From Auanema rhodensis (taxonomy: Eukaryota > Nematoda > Chromadorea > Rhabditida > Rhabditidae), in assembly GCA_964057225.1 (NCBI GenBank), contig OZ059899.1, positions 3,534,001 through 3,598,000 on the forward strand: a DNA stretch of 64,000 nucleotides, in the 5' to 3' direction. The translations under genes and the position numbers were made by a program. Each line of letters starts with the position of its first letter. Positions within the stretch are counted from its first letter, which is position 1. Positions 24,571 to 37,207 of the stretch are shown here, one piece after another. Below the pieces are notes generated by a model. That model had not been told where the DNA came from. It did not search any database and saw nothing but the letters and a program-made list of their open reading frames with translations.

Positions 24571-27378
24571 ACATCTACTTTTTGCTAAATTATTTTGAAA
24601 TTTTTCGAAAAAATTTTTGTCAAAATGTTTTTGGAAGCAATGTTGAGTGTACATGGAAACTCAACATACACTAATGCATCATTTTTCAAACGATCATAAC
24701 TAATTTTTGTATCAAGTGTTTCTCAATGTAGTATAGTGCATTCGATGCGGATTTTTAAGCTGCGTCGATCTGTGTTATCAGATTTGCGCTAGCTTAAAAA
24801 AGCACCGAGATATCAACTGATATAAGTTCACACTTATATCCTCGATTTTCACCCTGAAGAATTAATTTTTTCGTTGAATAACATTGTCCATCGTCTTTGC
24901 CTTGAAAAATGGAATCTAAAAACATCTACTTTTTGCTAAATTATTTTGAAATTTTTCGAAAAAATTTTTGTCAAAATGTTTTTGGAAGCAATGTTGAGTG
25001 TACATGGAAACTCAACATACACTAATGCATCATTTTTCAAACGATCATAACTAATTTTTGTATCAAGTGTCTCTCAATGTAGTATAGTGCATTCGATGCG
25101 GATTTTCAAGCTGCGTCGATCTGTGTTATCAGATTTGCGCTAGCTTAAAAATGCACCGAGATATCAACTGATATAAGTTCACACTTATATCCTCGATTTT
25201 CACCCTGAAGAATTATTTTTTTCGTTGAATAACATTGTCCATCGTCTTTGCCTTAAAAAATGGAATCTTAAAACATCTACTTTTTGCTAAATTATTTTGA
25301 AATTTTTCGAAAAAATTTTTGTCAAAATGTTTTTGGAAGCAATGTTGAGTGTACATGGAAACTCAACATACACTAATGCATCATTTTTCAAACGATCATA
25401 ACTAATTTTTGTATCAAGTGTTTCTCAATGTAGTATAGTGCATTCGATGCGGATTTTTAAGCTGCGTCGATCTGTGTTATCAGATTTGCGCTAGCTTAAA
25501 AATGCACCGAGATATCAACTGATATAAGTTCACACTTATATCCTCGATTTTCACCCTGAAGAATTAATTTTTTCGTTGAATAACATTGTCCATCGTCTTT
25601 GCCTGGAAAAATGGAATCTAAAAACATCTACTTTTTGCTAAATTATTTTGAAATTTTTCGAAAAAATTTTTGTCAAAATGTTTTTGGAAGCAATGTTGAG
25701 TGTACATGGAAACTCAACATACACTAATGCATCATTTTTCAAACGCTCATAACTAATTTTTGTATCAAGTGTTTCTCAATGTAGTATAGTGCATTCGATG
25801 CGGATTTTTAAGCTGCGTCGATCTGTGTTATCAGATTTGCGCTAGCTTAAAAATGCACCGAGATATCAACTGATATAAGTTCACACTTATATCCTCGATT
25901 TTCACCCTGAAGAATTAATTTTTTCGTTGAATAACATTGTCCATCGTCTTTGCCTGGAAAAATGGAATCTAAAAACATCTACTTTTTGCTAAATTATTTT
26001 GAAATTTTTCGAAAAAATTTTTGTCAAAATGTTTTTGGAAGCAATGTTGAGTGTACATGGAAACTCAACATACACTAATGCATCATTTTTCAAACGATCA
26101 TAACTAATTTTTGTATCAAGTGTTTCTCAATGTAGTATAGTGCATTCGATGCGGATTTTTAAGCTGCGTCGATCTGTGTTATCAGATTTGCGCTAGCTTA
26201 AAAATGCACCGAGATATCAACTGATATAAGTTCACACTTATATCCTCGATTTTCACCCTGAAGAATTAATTTTTTCGTTGAATAACATTGTCCATCGTCT
26301 TTGCCTGGAAAAATGGAATCTAAAAACATCTACTTTTTGCTAAATTATTTTGAAATTTTTCGAAAAAATTTTTGTCAAAATGTTTTTGGAAGCAATGTTG
26401 AGTGTACATGGAAACTCAACATACACTAATGCATCATTTTTCAAACGCTCATAACTAATTTTTGTATCAAGTGTTTCTCAATGTAGTATAGTGCATTCGA
26501 TGCGGATTTTTAAGCTGCGTCGATCTGTGTTATCAGATTTGCGCTAGCTTAAAAATGCACCGAGATATCAACTGATATAAGTTCACACTTATATCCTCGA
26601 TTTTCACCCTGAAGAATTAATTTTTTCGTTGAATAACATTGTCCATCGTCTTTGCCTGGAAAAATGAAATCTAAAAACATCTACTTTTTGCTAAATTATT
26701 TTGAAATTTTTCGAAAAAATTTTTGTCAAAATGTTTTTGGAAGCAATGTTGAGTGTACATGGAAACTCAACATACACTAATGCATCATTTTTCAAACGAT
26801 CATAACTAATTTTTGTATCAAGTGTTTCTCAATGTAGTATAGTGCATTCGATGCGGATTTTTAAGCTGCGTCGATCTGTGTTATCAGATTTGCGCTAGCT
26901 TAAAAATGCACCGAGATATCAACTGATATAAGTTCACACTTATATCCTCGATTTTCACCCTGAAGAATTAATTTTTTCGTTGAATAACATTGTCCATCGT
27001 CTTTGCCTGGAAAAATGGAATCTAAAAACATCTACTTTTTGCTAAATTATTTTGAAATTTTTCGAAAAAATTTTTGTCAAAATGTTTTTGGAAGCAATGT
27101 TGAGTGTACATGGAAACTCAACATACACTAATGCATCATTTTTCAAACGCTCATAACTAATTTTTGTATCAAGTGTTTCTCAATGTAGTATAGTGCATTC
27201 GATGCGGATTTTTAAGCTGCGTCGATCTGTGTTATCAGATTTGCGCTAGCTTAAAAATGCACCGAGATATCAACTGATATAAGTTCACACTTATATCCTC
27301 GATTTTCACCCTGAAGAATTAATTTTTTCGTTGAATAACATTGTCCATCGTCTTTGCCTGGAAAAATGGAATCTAAAA
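24571..27378 (+). repeat. Hexamer HOR unit alpha-3 (24571-26676) plus two B monomers
   Basis: The unit repeats A231, tgtctctc/ccttaaaaaatgg, then four B monomers ending tgaaatc (26657 onward; the same marker starts at 24551, 2106 bp earlier). Two plain B monomers (A123 then C123) close the homogenised stretch. Confidence 0.9.
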
Positions 27379-28782
27379 ACATCTACTTTTTGCTAAATTA
27401 TTTTGAAATTTTTCGAAAAAATTTTTGTCAAAATGTTTTTGGAAGCAATGTTGAGTGTACATGGAAACTCAACATACACTAATGCATCATTTTTCAAACG
27501 CTCATAACTAATTTTTGTATTAAGCGTTTCTCAATGTAGTATAGTGCATTCGATGCGGATTTTCAAGCTGCGTCGATCTGTGTTATCAGATTTGCGCTAG
27601 CTTAAAAATGCACCGAGATATCAACTGATATAAGTTCACACATATATACCCGATTTTCACCCTGAAGAATTAATTTTTTCGTTGAATAACATTGTCCATC
27701 GTCTTTGCCTTGAAAAAACGAATCTAAAAACATCTACTTTTTGCTAAATTATTTTGAAATTTTTTGAAAAAATTTTTGTCAAAATGTTTTTGGAAGCAAT
27801 GTTGAGTGTACATGGAAACTCAACATACACTAATGCATCATTTTTCAAACGATCATAACTAATTTGTGTATTAAGCGTTTCTCAATGTAGTATAGTGCAT
27901 TCGATGCGGATTTTCAAGCTGCGTCGATCTGTGTTATCAGATTTGCGCTAGCTTAAAAATGCACCGAGATATCAACTGATATAAGTTCACACATATATAC
28001 CCGATTTTCACCCTGAAGAATTAATTTTTTCGTTGAATAACATTGTCCATCGTCTTTGCCTTGAAAAAAGGAATCTAAAAACATCTACTTTTTGCTAAAT
28101 TATTTTGAAATTTTTCGAAAAAATTTTTGTCAAAATGTTTTTGGAAGCAATGTTGAGTGTACATGGAAACTCAACATACACTAATGCATCATTTTTCAAA
28201 CGCTCATAACTAATTTTTGTATCAAGTGTTTCTCAATGTAGTATAGTGCATTCGATGCGGATTTTCAAGCTGCGTCGATCTGTGTTATCAGATTTGCGCT
28301 AGCTTAAAAATGCACCGAGATATCAACTGATATAAGTTCACACATATATACCCGATTTTCACCCTGAAGAATTAATTTTTTCGTTGAATAACATTGTCCA
28401 TCGTCTTTGCCTGGAAAAATGGAATCTAAAAACATCTACTTTTTGCTAAATTATTTTGAAATTTTTCGAAAAAATTTTTGTCAAAATGTTTTTGGAAGCA
28501 ATGTTGAGTGTACATGGAAACTCAACATACACTAATGCATCATTTTTCAAACGCTCATAACTAATTTTTGTATCAAGTGTTTCTCAATGTAGTATAATGC
28601 ATTCGATGCGGATTTTTAAGCTGCGTCGATCTGTGTTATCAGATTTGCGCTAGCTTAAAAATGCACCGAGATATCAACTGATATAAGTTCACACTTATAT
28701 CCTCGATTTTCACCCTGAAGAATTAATTTTTTCGTTGAATAACATTGTCCATCGTCTTTGCCTGGAAAAATGGAATCTAAAA
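27379..28782 (+). repeat. Four-monomer block, paralogue of 14392-15795
   Basis: It has the same order of haplotypes and tails as 14392-15795. Private changes are a lost CpG in the 12-bp palindrome (tttttttgaaaaaa) of the copy at 27730 and tataatgc in the copy at 28432. A separation of exactly 37 monomers implies a long-range duplication in register. Confidence 0.85.
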
Positions 28783-31590
28783 ACATCTACTTTTTGCTAA
28801 ATTATTTTGAAATTTTTCGAAAAAATTTTTGTCAAAATGTTTTTGGAAGCAATGTTGAGTGTACATGGAAACTCAACATACACTAATGCATCATTTTTCA
28901 AACGCTCATAACTAATTTTTGTATTAAGCGTTTCTCAATGTAGTATAGTGCATTCGATGCGGATTTTCAAGCTGCGTCGATCTGTGTTATCAGATTTGCG
29001 CTAGCTTAAAAATGCACCGAGATATCAACTGATATAAGTTCACACATATATACCCGATTTTCACCCTGAAGAATTAATTTTTTCGTTGAATAACATTGTC
29101 CATCGTCTTTGCCTGGAAAAATGGAATCTAAAAACATCTACTTTTTGCTAAATTATTTTGAAATTTTTCGAAAAAATTTTTGTCAAAATGTTTTTGGAAG
29201 CAATGTTGAGTGTACATGGAAACTCAACATACACTAATGCATCATTTTTCAAACGCTCATAACTAATTTTTGTATCAAGTGTTTCTCAATGTAGTATAGT
29301 GCATTCGATGCGGATTTTTAAGCTGCGTCGATCTGTGTTATCAGATTTGCGCTAGCTTAAAAATGCACCGAGATATCAACTGATATAAGTTCACACTTAT
29401 ATCCTCGATTTTCACCCTGAAGAATTAATTTTTTCGTTGAATAACATTGTCCATCGTCTTTGCCTGGAAAAATGGAATCTAAAAACATCTACTTTTTGCT
29501 AAATTATTTTGAAATTTTTCGAAAAAATTTTTGTCAAAATGTTTTTGGAAGCAATGTTGAGTGTACATGGAAACTCAACATACACTAATGCATCATTTTT
29601 CAAACGCTCATAACTAATTTTTGTATTAAGCGTTTCTCAATGTAGTATAGTGCATTCGATGCGGATTTTCAAGCTGCGTCGATCTGTGTTATCAGATTTG
29701 CGCTAGCTTAAAAATGCACCGAGATATCAACTGATATAAGTTCACACATATATACCCGATTTTCACCCTGAAGAATTAATTTTTTCGTTGAATAACATTG
29801 TCCATCGTCTTTGCCTTGAAAAAAGGAATCTAAAAACATCTACTTTTTGCTAAATTATTTTGAAATTTTTCGAAAAAATTTTTGTCAAAATGTTTTTGGA
29901 AGCAATGTTGAGTGTACATGGAAACTCAACATACACTAATGCATCATTTTTCAAACGCTCATAACTAATTTTTGTATCAAGTGTTTCTCAATGTAGTATA
30001 GTGCATTCGATGCGGATTTTTAAGCTGCGTCGATCTGTGTTATCAGATTTGCGCTAGCTTAAAAATGCACCGAGATATCAACTGATATAAGTTCACACTT
30101 ATATCCTCGATTTTCACCCTGAAGAATTAATTTTTTCGTTGAATAACATTGTCCATCGTCTTTGCCTGGAAAAATGGAATCTAAAAACATCTACTTTTTG
30201 CTAAATTATTTTGAAATTTTTCGAAAAAATTTTTGTCAAAATGTTTTTGGAAGCAATGTTGAGTGTACATGGAAACTCAACATACACTAATGCATCATTT
30301 TTCAAACGCTCATAACTAATTTTTGTATTAAGCGTTTCTCAATGTAGTATAGTGCATTCGATGCGGATTTTCAAGCTGCGTCGATCTGTGTTATCAGATT
30401 TGCGCTAGCTTAAAAATGCACCGAGATATCAACTGATATAAGTTCACACATATATACCCGATTTTCACCCTGAAGAATTAATTTTTTCGTTGAATAACAT
30501 TGTCCATCGTCTTTGCCTGGAAAAATGGAATCTAAAAACATCTACTTTTTGCTAAATTATTTTGAAATTTTTCGAAAAAATTTTTGTCAAAATGTTTTTG
30601 GAAGCAATGTTGAGTGTACATGGAAACTCAACATACACTAATGCATCATTTTTCAAACGCTCATAACTAATTTTTGTATCAAGTGTTTCTCAATGTAGTA
30701 TAGTGCATTCGATGCGGATTTTTAAGCTGCGTCGATCTGTGTTATCAGATTTGCGCTAGCTTAAAAATGCACCGAGATATCAACTGATATAAGTTCACAC
30801 TTATATCCTCGATTTTCACCCTGAAGAATTAATTTTTTCGTTGAATAACATTGTCCATCGTCTTTGCCTGGAAAAATGGAATCTAAAAACATCTACTTTT
30901 TGCTAAATTATTTTGAAATTTTTCGAAAAAATTTTTGTCAAAATGTTTTTGGAAGCAATGTTGAGTGTACATGGAAACTCAACATACACTAATGCATCAT
31001 TTTTCAAACGCTCATAACTAATTTTTGTATTAAGCGTTTCTCAATGTAGTATAGTGCATTCGATGCGGATTTTCAAGCTGCGTCGATCTGTGTTATCAGA
31101 TTTGCGCTAGCTTAAAAATGCACCGAGATATCAACTGATATAAGTTCACACATATATACCCGATTTTCACCCTGAAGAATTAATTTTTTCGTTGAATAAC
31201 ATTGTCCATCGTATTTGCCTTGAAAAAAGGAATCTAAAAACATCTACTTTTTGCTAAATTATTTTGAAATTTTTCGAAAAAATTTTTGTCAAAATGTTTT
31301 TGGAAGCAATGTTGAGTGTACATGGAAACTCAACATACACTAATGCATCATTTTTCAAACGCTCATAACTAATTTTTGTATCAAGTGTTTCTCAATGTAG
31401 TATAGTGCATTCGATGCGGATTTTTAAGCTGCGTCGATCTGTGTTATCAGATTTGCGCTAGCTTAAAAATGCACCGAGATATCAACTGATATAAGTTCAC
31501 ACTTATATCCTCGATTTTCACCCTGAAGAATTAATTTTTTCGTTGAATAACATTGTCCATCGTCTTTGCCTGGAAAAATGGAATCTAAAA
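28783..31590 (+). repeat. Alternating A/B dimers forming a duplicated tetramer
   Basis: Haplotype A monomers (C123) alternate strictly with B monomers (C123), a 702-bp dimer rhythm. Tails run cctgg, cctgg, ccttgaaaaaagg, cctgg, then the same again. The unit is therefore also a 1404-bp tetramer, 28783-30186 and 30187-31590. The copy at 30889 has the private change cgtatttgcc. The alternation continues into the A monomer at 31591. Confidence 0.88.
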
Positions 31591-32643
31591 ACATCTACTT
31601 TTTGCTAAATTATTTTGAAATTTTTCGAAAAAATTTTTGTCAAAATGTTTTTGGAAGCAATGTTGAGTGTACATGGAAACTCAACATACACTAATGCATC
31701 ATTTTTCAAACGCTCATAACTAATTTTTGTATTAAGCGTTTCTCAATGTAGTATAGTGCATTCGATGCGGATTTTCAAGCTGCGTCGATCTGTGTTATCA
31801 GATTTGCGCTAGCTTGAAAATGCACCGAGATATCAACTGATATAAGTTCACACATATATACCCGATTTTCACCCTGAAGAATTAATTTTTTCGTTGAATA
31901 ACATTGTCCATCGTCTTTGCCTTGAAAAAAGGAATCTAAAAACATCTACTTTTTGCTAAATTATTTTGAAATTTTTCGAAAAAATTTTTGTCAAAATGTT
32001 TTTGGAAGCAATGTTGAGTGTACATGGAAACTCAACATACACTAATGCATCATTTTTCAAACGATCATAACTAATTTGTGTATTAAGCGTTTCTCAATGT
32101 AGTATAGTGCATTCGATGCGGATTTTCAAGCTGCGTCGATCTGTGTTATCAGATTTGCGCTAGCTTAAAAATGCACCGAGATATCAACTGATATAAGTTC
32201 ACACATATATACCCGATTTTCACCCTGAAGAATTAATTTTTTCGTTGAATAACATTGTCCATCGTCTTTGCCTTGAAAAAAGGAATCTAAAAACATCTAC
32301 TTTTTGCTAAATTATTTTGGAATTTTTCGAAAAAATTTTTGTCAAAATGTTTTTGGAAGCAATGTTGAGTGTACATGGAAACTCAACATACACTAATGCA
32401 TCATTTTTCAAACGATCATAACTAATTTTTGTATTAAGCGTTTCTCAATGTAGTATAGTGCATTCGATGCGGATTTTCAAGCTGCGTCGATCTGTGTTAT
32501 CAGATTTGCGCTAGCTTAAAAATGCACCGAGATATCAACTGATATAAGTTCACACTTATATCCTCGATTTTCACCCTGAAGAATTATTTTTTTCGTTGAA
32601 TAACATTGTCCATCGTCTTTGCCTTGAAAAATGGAATCTTAAA

Positions 32644-32994
32644 ACATCTACTTTTTGCTAAATTTTTTTTGAAATTTTTCGAAAAAATTTTTGTCAAAAT
32701 GTTTTTGGAAGCAATGTTGAGTGTACATGGAAACTCAACATACACTAATGCATCATTTTTAAACGATCATAACTAATTTTTGTATCAAGTGTTTCTCAAT
32801 GTAGTATAGTGCATTCGATGCGGATTTTTAAGCTGCGTCGATCTGTGTTATCAGATTTGCGCTAGCTTAAAAATGCACCGAGATATCAACTGATATAAGT
32901 TCACACATATATACCCGATTTTCACCCTGAAGAATTAATTTTTTCGTTGAATAACATTGTCCATCGTCTTTGCCTTGAAAAAAGGAATCTAAAA
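32644..32994 (+). repeat. Chimeric monomer with +1/-1 compensating indels
   Basis: It has T8 at 32663-32670 (normally TTATTTT, so +1) and a lost C after 32760 in catttttcaaacg (-1), leaving 351 bp. Its 5' part is B-like (C143/T147, T186) and matches the T8 monomer at 33346. Its 3' part (A form of 264-272, ccttgaaaaaagg) matches the haplotype A monomer at 31942. Confidence 0.9.
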
Positions 32995-33345
32995 ACATCT
33001 ACTTTTTGCTAAATTATTTTGGAATTTTTCGAAAAAATTTTTGTCAAAATGTTTTTGGAAGCAATGTTGAGTGTACATGGAAACTCAACATACACTAATG
33101 CATCATTTTTCAAACGATCATAACTAATTTTTGTATTAAGCGTTTCTCAATGTAGTATAGTGCATTCGATGCGGATTTTCAAGCTGCGTCGATCTGTGTT
33201 ATCAGATTTGCGCTAGCTTAAAAATGCACCGAGATATCAACTGATATAAGTTCACACTTATATCCTCGATTTTCACCCTGAAGAATTATTTTTTTCGTTG
33301 AATAACATTGTCCATCGTCTTTGCCTTGAAAAATGGAATCTTAAA

Positions 33346-33697
33346 ACATCTACTTTTTGCTAAATTTTTTTTGAAATTTTTCGAAAAAATTTTTGTCAAA
33401 ATGTTTTTGGAAGCAATGTTGAGTGTACATGGAAACTCAACATACACTAATGCATCATTTTTCAAACGATCATAACTAATTTTTGTATCAAGTGTTTCTC
33501 AATGTAGTATAGTGCATTCGATGCGGATTTTTAAGCTGCGTCGATCTGTGTTATCAGATTTGCGCTAGCTTAAAAATGCACCGAGATATCAACTGATATA
33601 AGTTCACACTTATATCCTCGATTTTCACCCTGAAGAATTAATTTTTTCGTTGAAAAACATTGTCCATCGTCTTTGCCTTGAAAAATGGAATCTTAAA
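33346..33697 (+). repeat. 352-bp monomer (T8)
   Basis: Eight Ts at 33365-33372 replace TTATTTT, adding one base without the compensating deletion seen at 32760. The rest is B-like with gttgaaaaac and aatcttaaaac. It shifts the phase of all downstream monomers by +1. Confidence 0.95.
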
Positions 33698-35803
33698 ACA
33701 TCTACTTTTTGCTAAATTATTTTGAAATTTTTCGAAAAAATTTTTGTCAAAATGTTTTTGGAAGCAATGTTGAGTGTACATGGAAACTCAACATACACTA
33801 ATGCATCATTTTTCAAACGATCATAACTAATTTTTGTATCAAGTGTTTCTCAATGTAGTATAGTGCATTCGATGCGGATTTTTAATCTGCGTCGATCTGT
33901 GTTATCAGATTTGCGCTAGCTTAAAAAAGCACCGAGATATCAACTGATATAAGTTCACACTTATATCCTCGATTTTCACCCTGAAGAATTATTTTTTTCG
34001 TTGAATAACATTGTCCATCGTCTTTGCCTTAAAAAATGGAATCTTAAAACATCTACTTTTTGCTAAATTATTTTGAAATTTTTCGAAAAAATTTTTGTCA
34101 AAATGTTTTTGGAAGCAATGTTGAGTGTACATGGAAACTCAACATACACTAATGCATCATTTTTCAAACGATCATAACTAATTTTTGTATCAAGTGTTTC
34201 TCAATGTAGTATAGTGCATTCGATGCGGATTTTTAAGCTGCGTCGATCTGTGTTATCAGATTTGCGCTAGCTTAAAAATGCACCGAGATATCAACTGATA
34301 TAAGTTCACACTTATATCCTCGATTTTCACCCTGAAGAATTAATTTTTTCGTTGAAAAACATTGTCCATCGTCTTTGCCTTGAAAAATGGAATCTTAAAA
34401 CATCTACTTTTTGCTAAATTATTTTGAAATTTTTCGAAAAAATTTTTGTCAAAATGTTTTTGGAAGCAATGTTGAGTGTACATGGAAACTCAACATACAC
34501 TAATGCATCATTTTTCAAACGATCATAACTAATTTTTGTATCAAGTGTTTCTCAATGTAGTATAGTGCATTCGATGCGGATTTTTAAGCTGCGTCGATCT
34601 GTGTTATCAGATTTGCGCTAGCTTAAAAAAGCACCGAGATATCAACTGATATAAGTTCACACTTATATCCTCGATTTTCACCCTGAAGAATTAATTTTTT
34701 CGTTGAATAACATTGTCCATCGTCTTTGCCTTAAAAAATGGAATCTAAAAACATCTACTTTTTGCTAAATTATTTTGAAATTTTTCGAAAAAATTTTTGT
34801 CAAAATGTTTTTGGAAGCAATGTTGAGTGTACATGGAAACTCAACATACACTAATGCATCATTTTTCAAACGATCATAACTAATTTTTGTATCAAGTGTT
34901 TCTCAATGTAGTATAGTGCATTCGATGCGGATTTTCAAGCTGCGTCGATCTGTGTTATCAGATTTGCGCTAGCTTAAAAATGCACCGAGATATCAACTGA
35001 TATAAGTTCACACTTATATCCTCGATTTTCACCCTGAAGAATTATTTTTTTCGTTGAATAACATTGTCCATCGTCTTTGCCTTAAAAAATGGAATCTTAA
35101 AACATCTACTTTTTGCTAAATTATTTTGAAATTTTTCGAAAAAATTTTTGTCAAAATGTTTTTGGAAGCAATGTTGAGTGTACATGGAAACTCAACATAC
35201 ACTAATGCATCATTTTTCAAACGATCATAACTAATTTTTGTATCAAGTGTTTCTCAATGTAGTATAGTGCATTCGATGCGGATTTTTAAGCTGCGTCGAT
35301 CTGTGTTATCAGATTTGCGCTAGCTTAAAAATGCACCGAGATATCAACTGATATAAGTTCACACTTATATCCTCGATTTTCACCCTGAAGAATTAATTTT
35401 TTCGTTGAATAACATTGTCCATCGTCTTTGCCTGGAAAAATGGAATCTAAAAACATCTACTTTTTGCTAAATTATTTTGAAATTTTTCGAAAAAATTTTT
35501 GTCAAAATGTTTTTGGAAGCAATGTTGAGTGTACATGGAAACTCAACATACACTAATGCATCATTTTTCAAACGCTCATAACTAATTTTTGTATTAAGCG
35601 TTTCTCAATGTAGTATAGTGCATTCGATGCGGATTTTCAAGCTGCGTCGATCTGTGTTATCAGATTTGCGCTAGCTTAAAAATGCACCGAGATATCAACT
35701 GATATAAGTTCACACATATATACCCGATTTTCACCCTGAAGAATTAATTTTTTCGTTGAATAACATTGTCCATCGTCTTTGCCTTGAAAAAACGAATCTA
35801 AAA
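33698..35803 (+). repeat. Hexamer HOR unit beta-1 (2106 bp)
   Basis: The order is A231/T295/ccttaaaaaatgg; gaaaaac/cttaaaac; A231/ccttaaaaaatgg/ctaaaaac; C186/T295/ccttaaaaaatgg; B cctgg; A with aaaaaacg. The first four recur in the same order at 35804. The first monomer has the private change tttaatctgcg, which breaks Dyad II. Confidence 0.87.
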
Positions 35804-37207
35804 ACATCTACTTTTTGCTAAATTATTTTGAAATTTTTCGAAAAAATTTTTGTCAAAATGTTTTTGGAAGCAATGTTGAGTGTACATGGAAACTCAACAT
35901 ACACTAATGCATCATTTTTCAAACGATCATAACTAATTTTTGTATCAAGTGTTTCTCAATGTAGTATAGTGCATTCGATGCGGATTTTTAAGCTGCGTCG
36001 ATCTGTGTTATCAGATTTGCGCTAGCTTAAAAAAGCACCGAGATATCAACTGATATAAGTTCACACTTATATCCTCGATTTTCACCCTGAAGAATTATTT
36101 TTTTCGTTGAATAACATTGTCCATCGTCTTTGCCTTAAAAAATGGAATCTTAAAACATCTACTTTTTGCTAAATTATTTTGAAATTTTTCGAAAAAATTT
36201 TTGTCAAAATGTTTTTGGAAGCAATGTTGAGTGTACATGGAAACTCAACATACACTAATGCATCATTTTTCAAACGATCATAACTAATTTTTGTATCAAG
36301 TGTTTCTCAATGTAGTATAGTGCATTCGATGCGGATTTTTAAGCTGCGTCGATCTGTGTTATCAGATTTGCGCTAGCTTAAAAATGCACCGAGATATCAA
36401 CTGATATAAGTTCACACTTATATCCTCGATTTTCACCCTGAAGAATTAATTTTTTCGTTGAAAAACATTGTCCATCGTCTTTGCCTTGAAAAATGGAATC
36501 TTAAAACATCTACTTTTTGCTAAATTATTTTGAAATTTTTCGAAAAAATTTTTGTCAAAATGTTTTTGGAAGCAATGTTGAGTGTACATGGAAACTCAAC
36601 ATACACTAATGCATCATTTTTCAAACGATCATAACTAATTTTTGTATCAAGTGTTTCTCAATGTAGTATAGTGCATTCGATGCGGATTTTTAAGCTGCGT
36701 CGATCTGTGTTATCAGATTTGCGCTAGCTTAAAAAAGCACCGAGATATCAACTGATATAAGTTCACACTTATATCCTCGATTTTCACCCTGAAGAATTAA
36801 TTTTTTCGTTGAATAACATTGTCCATCGTCTTTGCCTTAAAAAATGGAATCTAAAAACATCTACTTTTTGCTAAATTATTTTGAAATTTTTCGAAAAAAT
36901 TTTTGTCAAAATGTTTTTGGAAGCAATGTTGAGTGTACATGGAAACTCAACATACACTAATGCATCATTTTTCAAACGATCATAACTAATTTTTGTATCA
37001 AGTGTTTCTCAATGTAGTATAGTGCATTCGATGCGGATTTTCAAGCTGCGTCGATCTGTGTTATCAGATTTGCGCTAGCTTAAAAATGCACCGAGATATC
37101 AACTGATATAAGTTCACACTTATATCCTCGATTTTCACCCTGAAGAATTATTTTTTTCGTTGAATAACATTGTCCATCGTCTTTGCCTTAAAAAATGGAA
37201 TCTTAAA
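35804..37207 (+). repeat. Partial HOR unit beta-2 (four monomers)
   Basis: It repeats the first four monomers of 33698-35803 in order, then runs directly into a C123 haplotype A monomer at 37208. The B (cctgg) step of the earlier unit is missing, as expected from a truncating exchange. Confidence 0.85.

Larger units (their letters stand above)
31591..33697 (+). repeat. A, A-G137 cassette and duplicated ggaattttt / T8 dimer
   Basis: After haplotype A monomers at 31591 (private cttgaaaatgc) and 31942 (G137), a two-monomer unit (ggaattttt monomer, then a monomer with eight Ts at monomer positions 20-27) occurs twice: 32293-32994 and 32995-33697. The first T8 monomer has a different 3' half from the second, which exposes the exchange point described under findings. 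Confidence 0.9.

Noticed and set aside
32640-33400. T8 runs as a transposon target or poly-T insertion
   Set aside because: They are one base longer than the normal TTATTTT with an A to T change; no element or target duplication is present.
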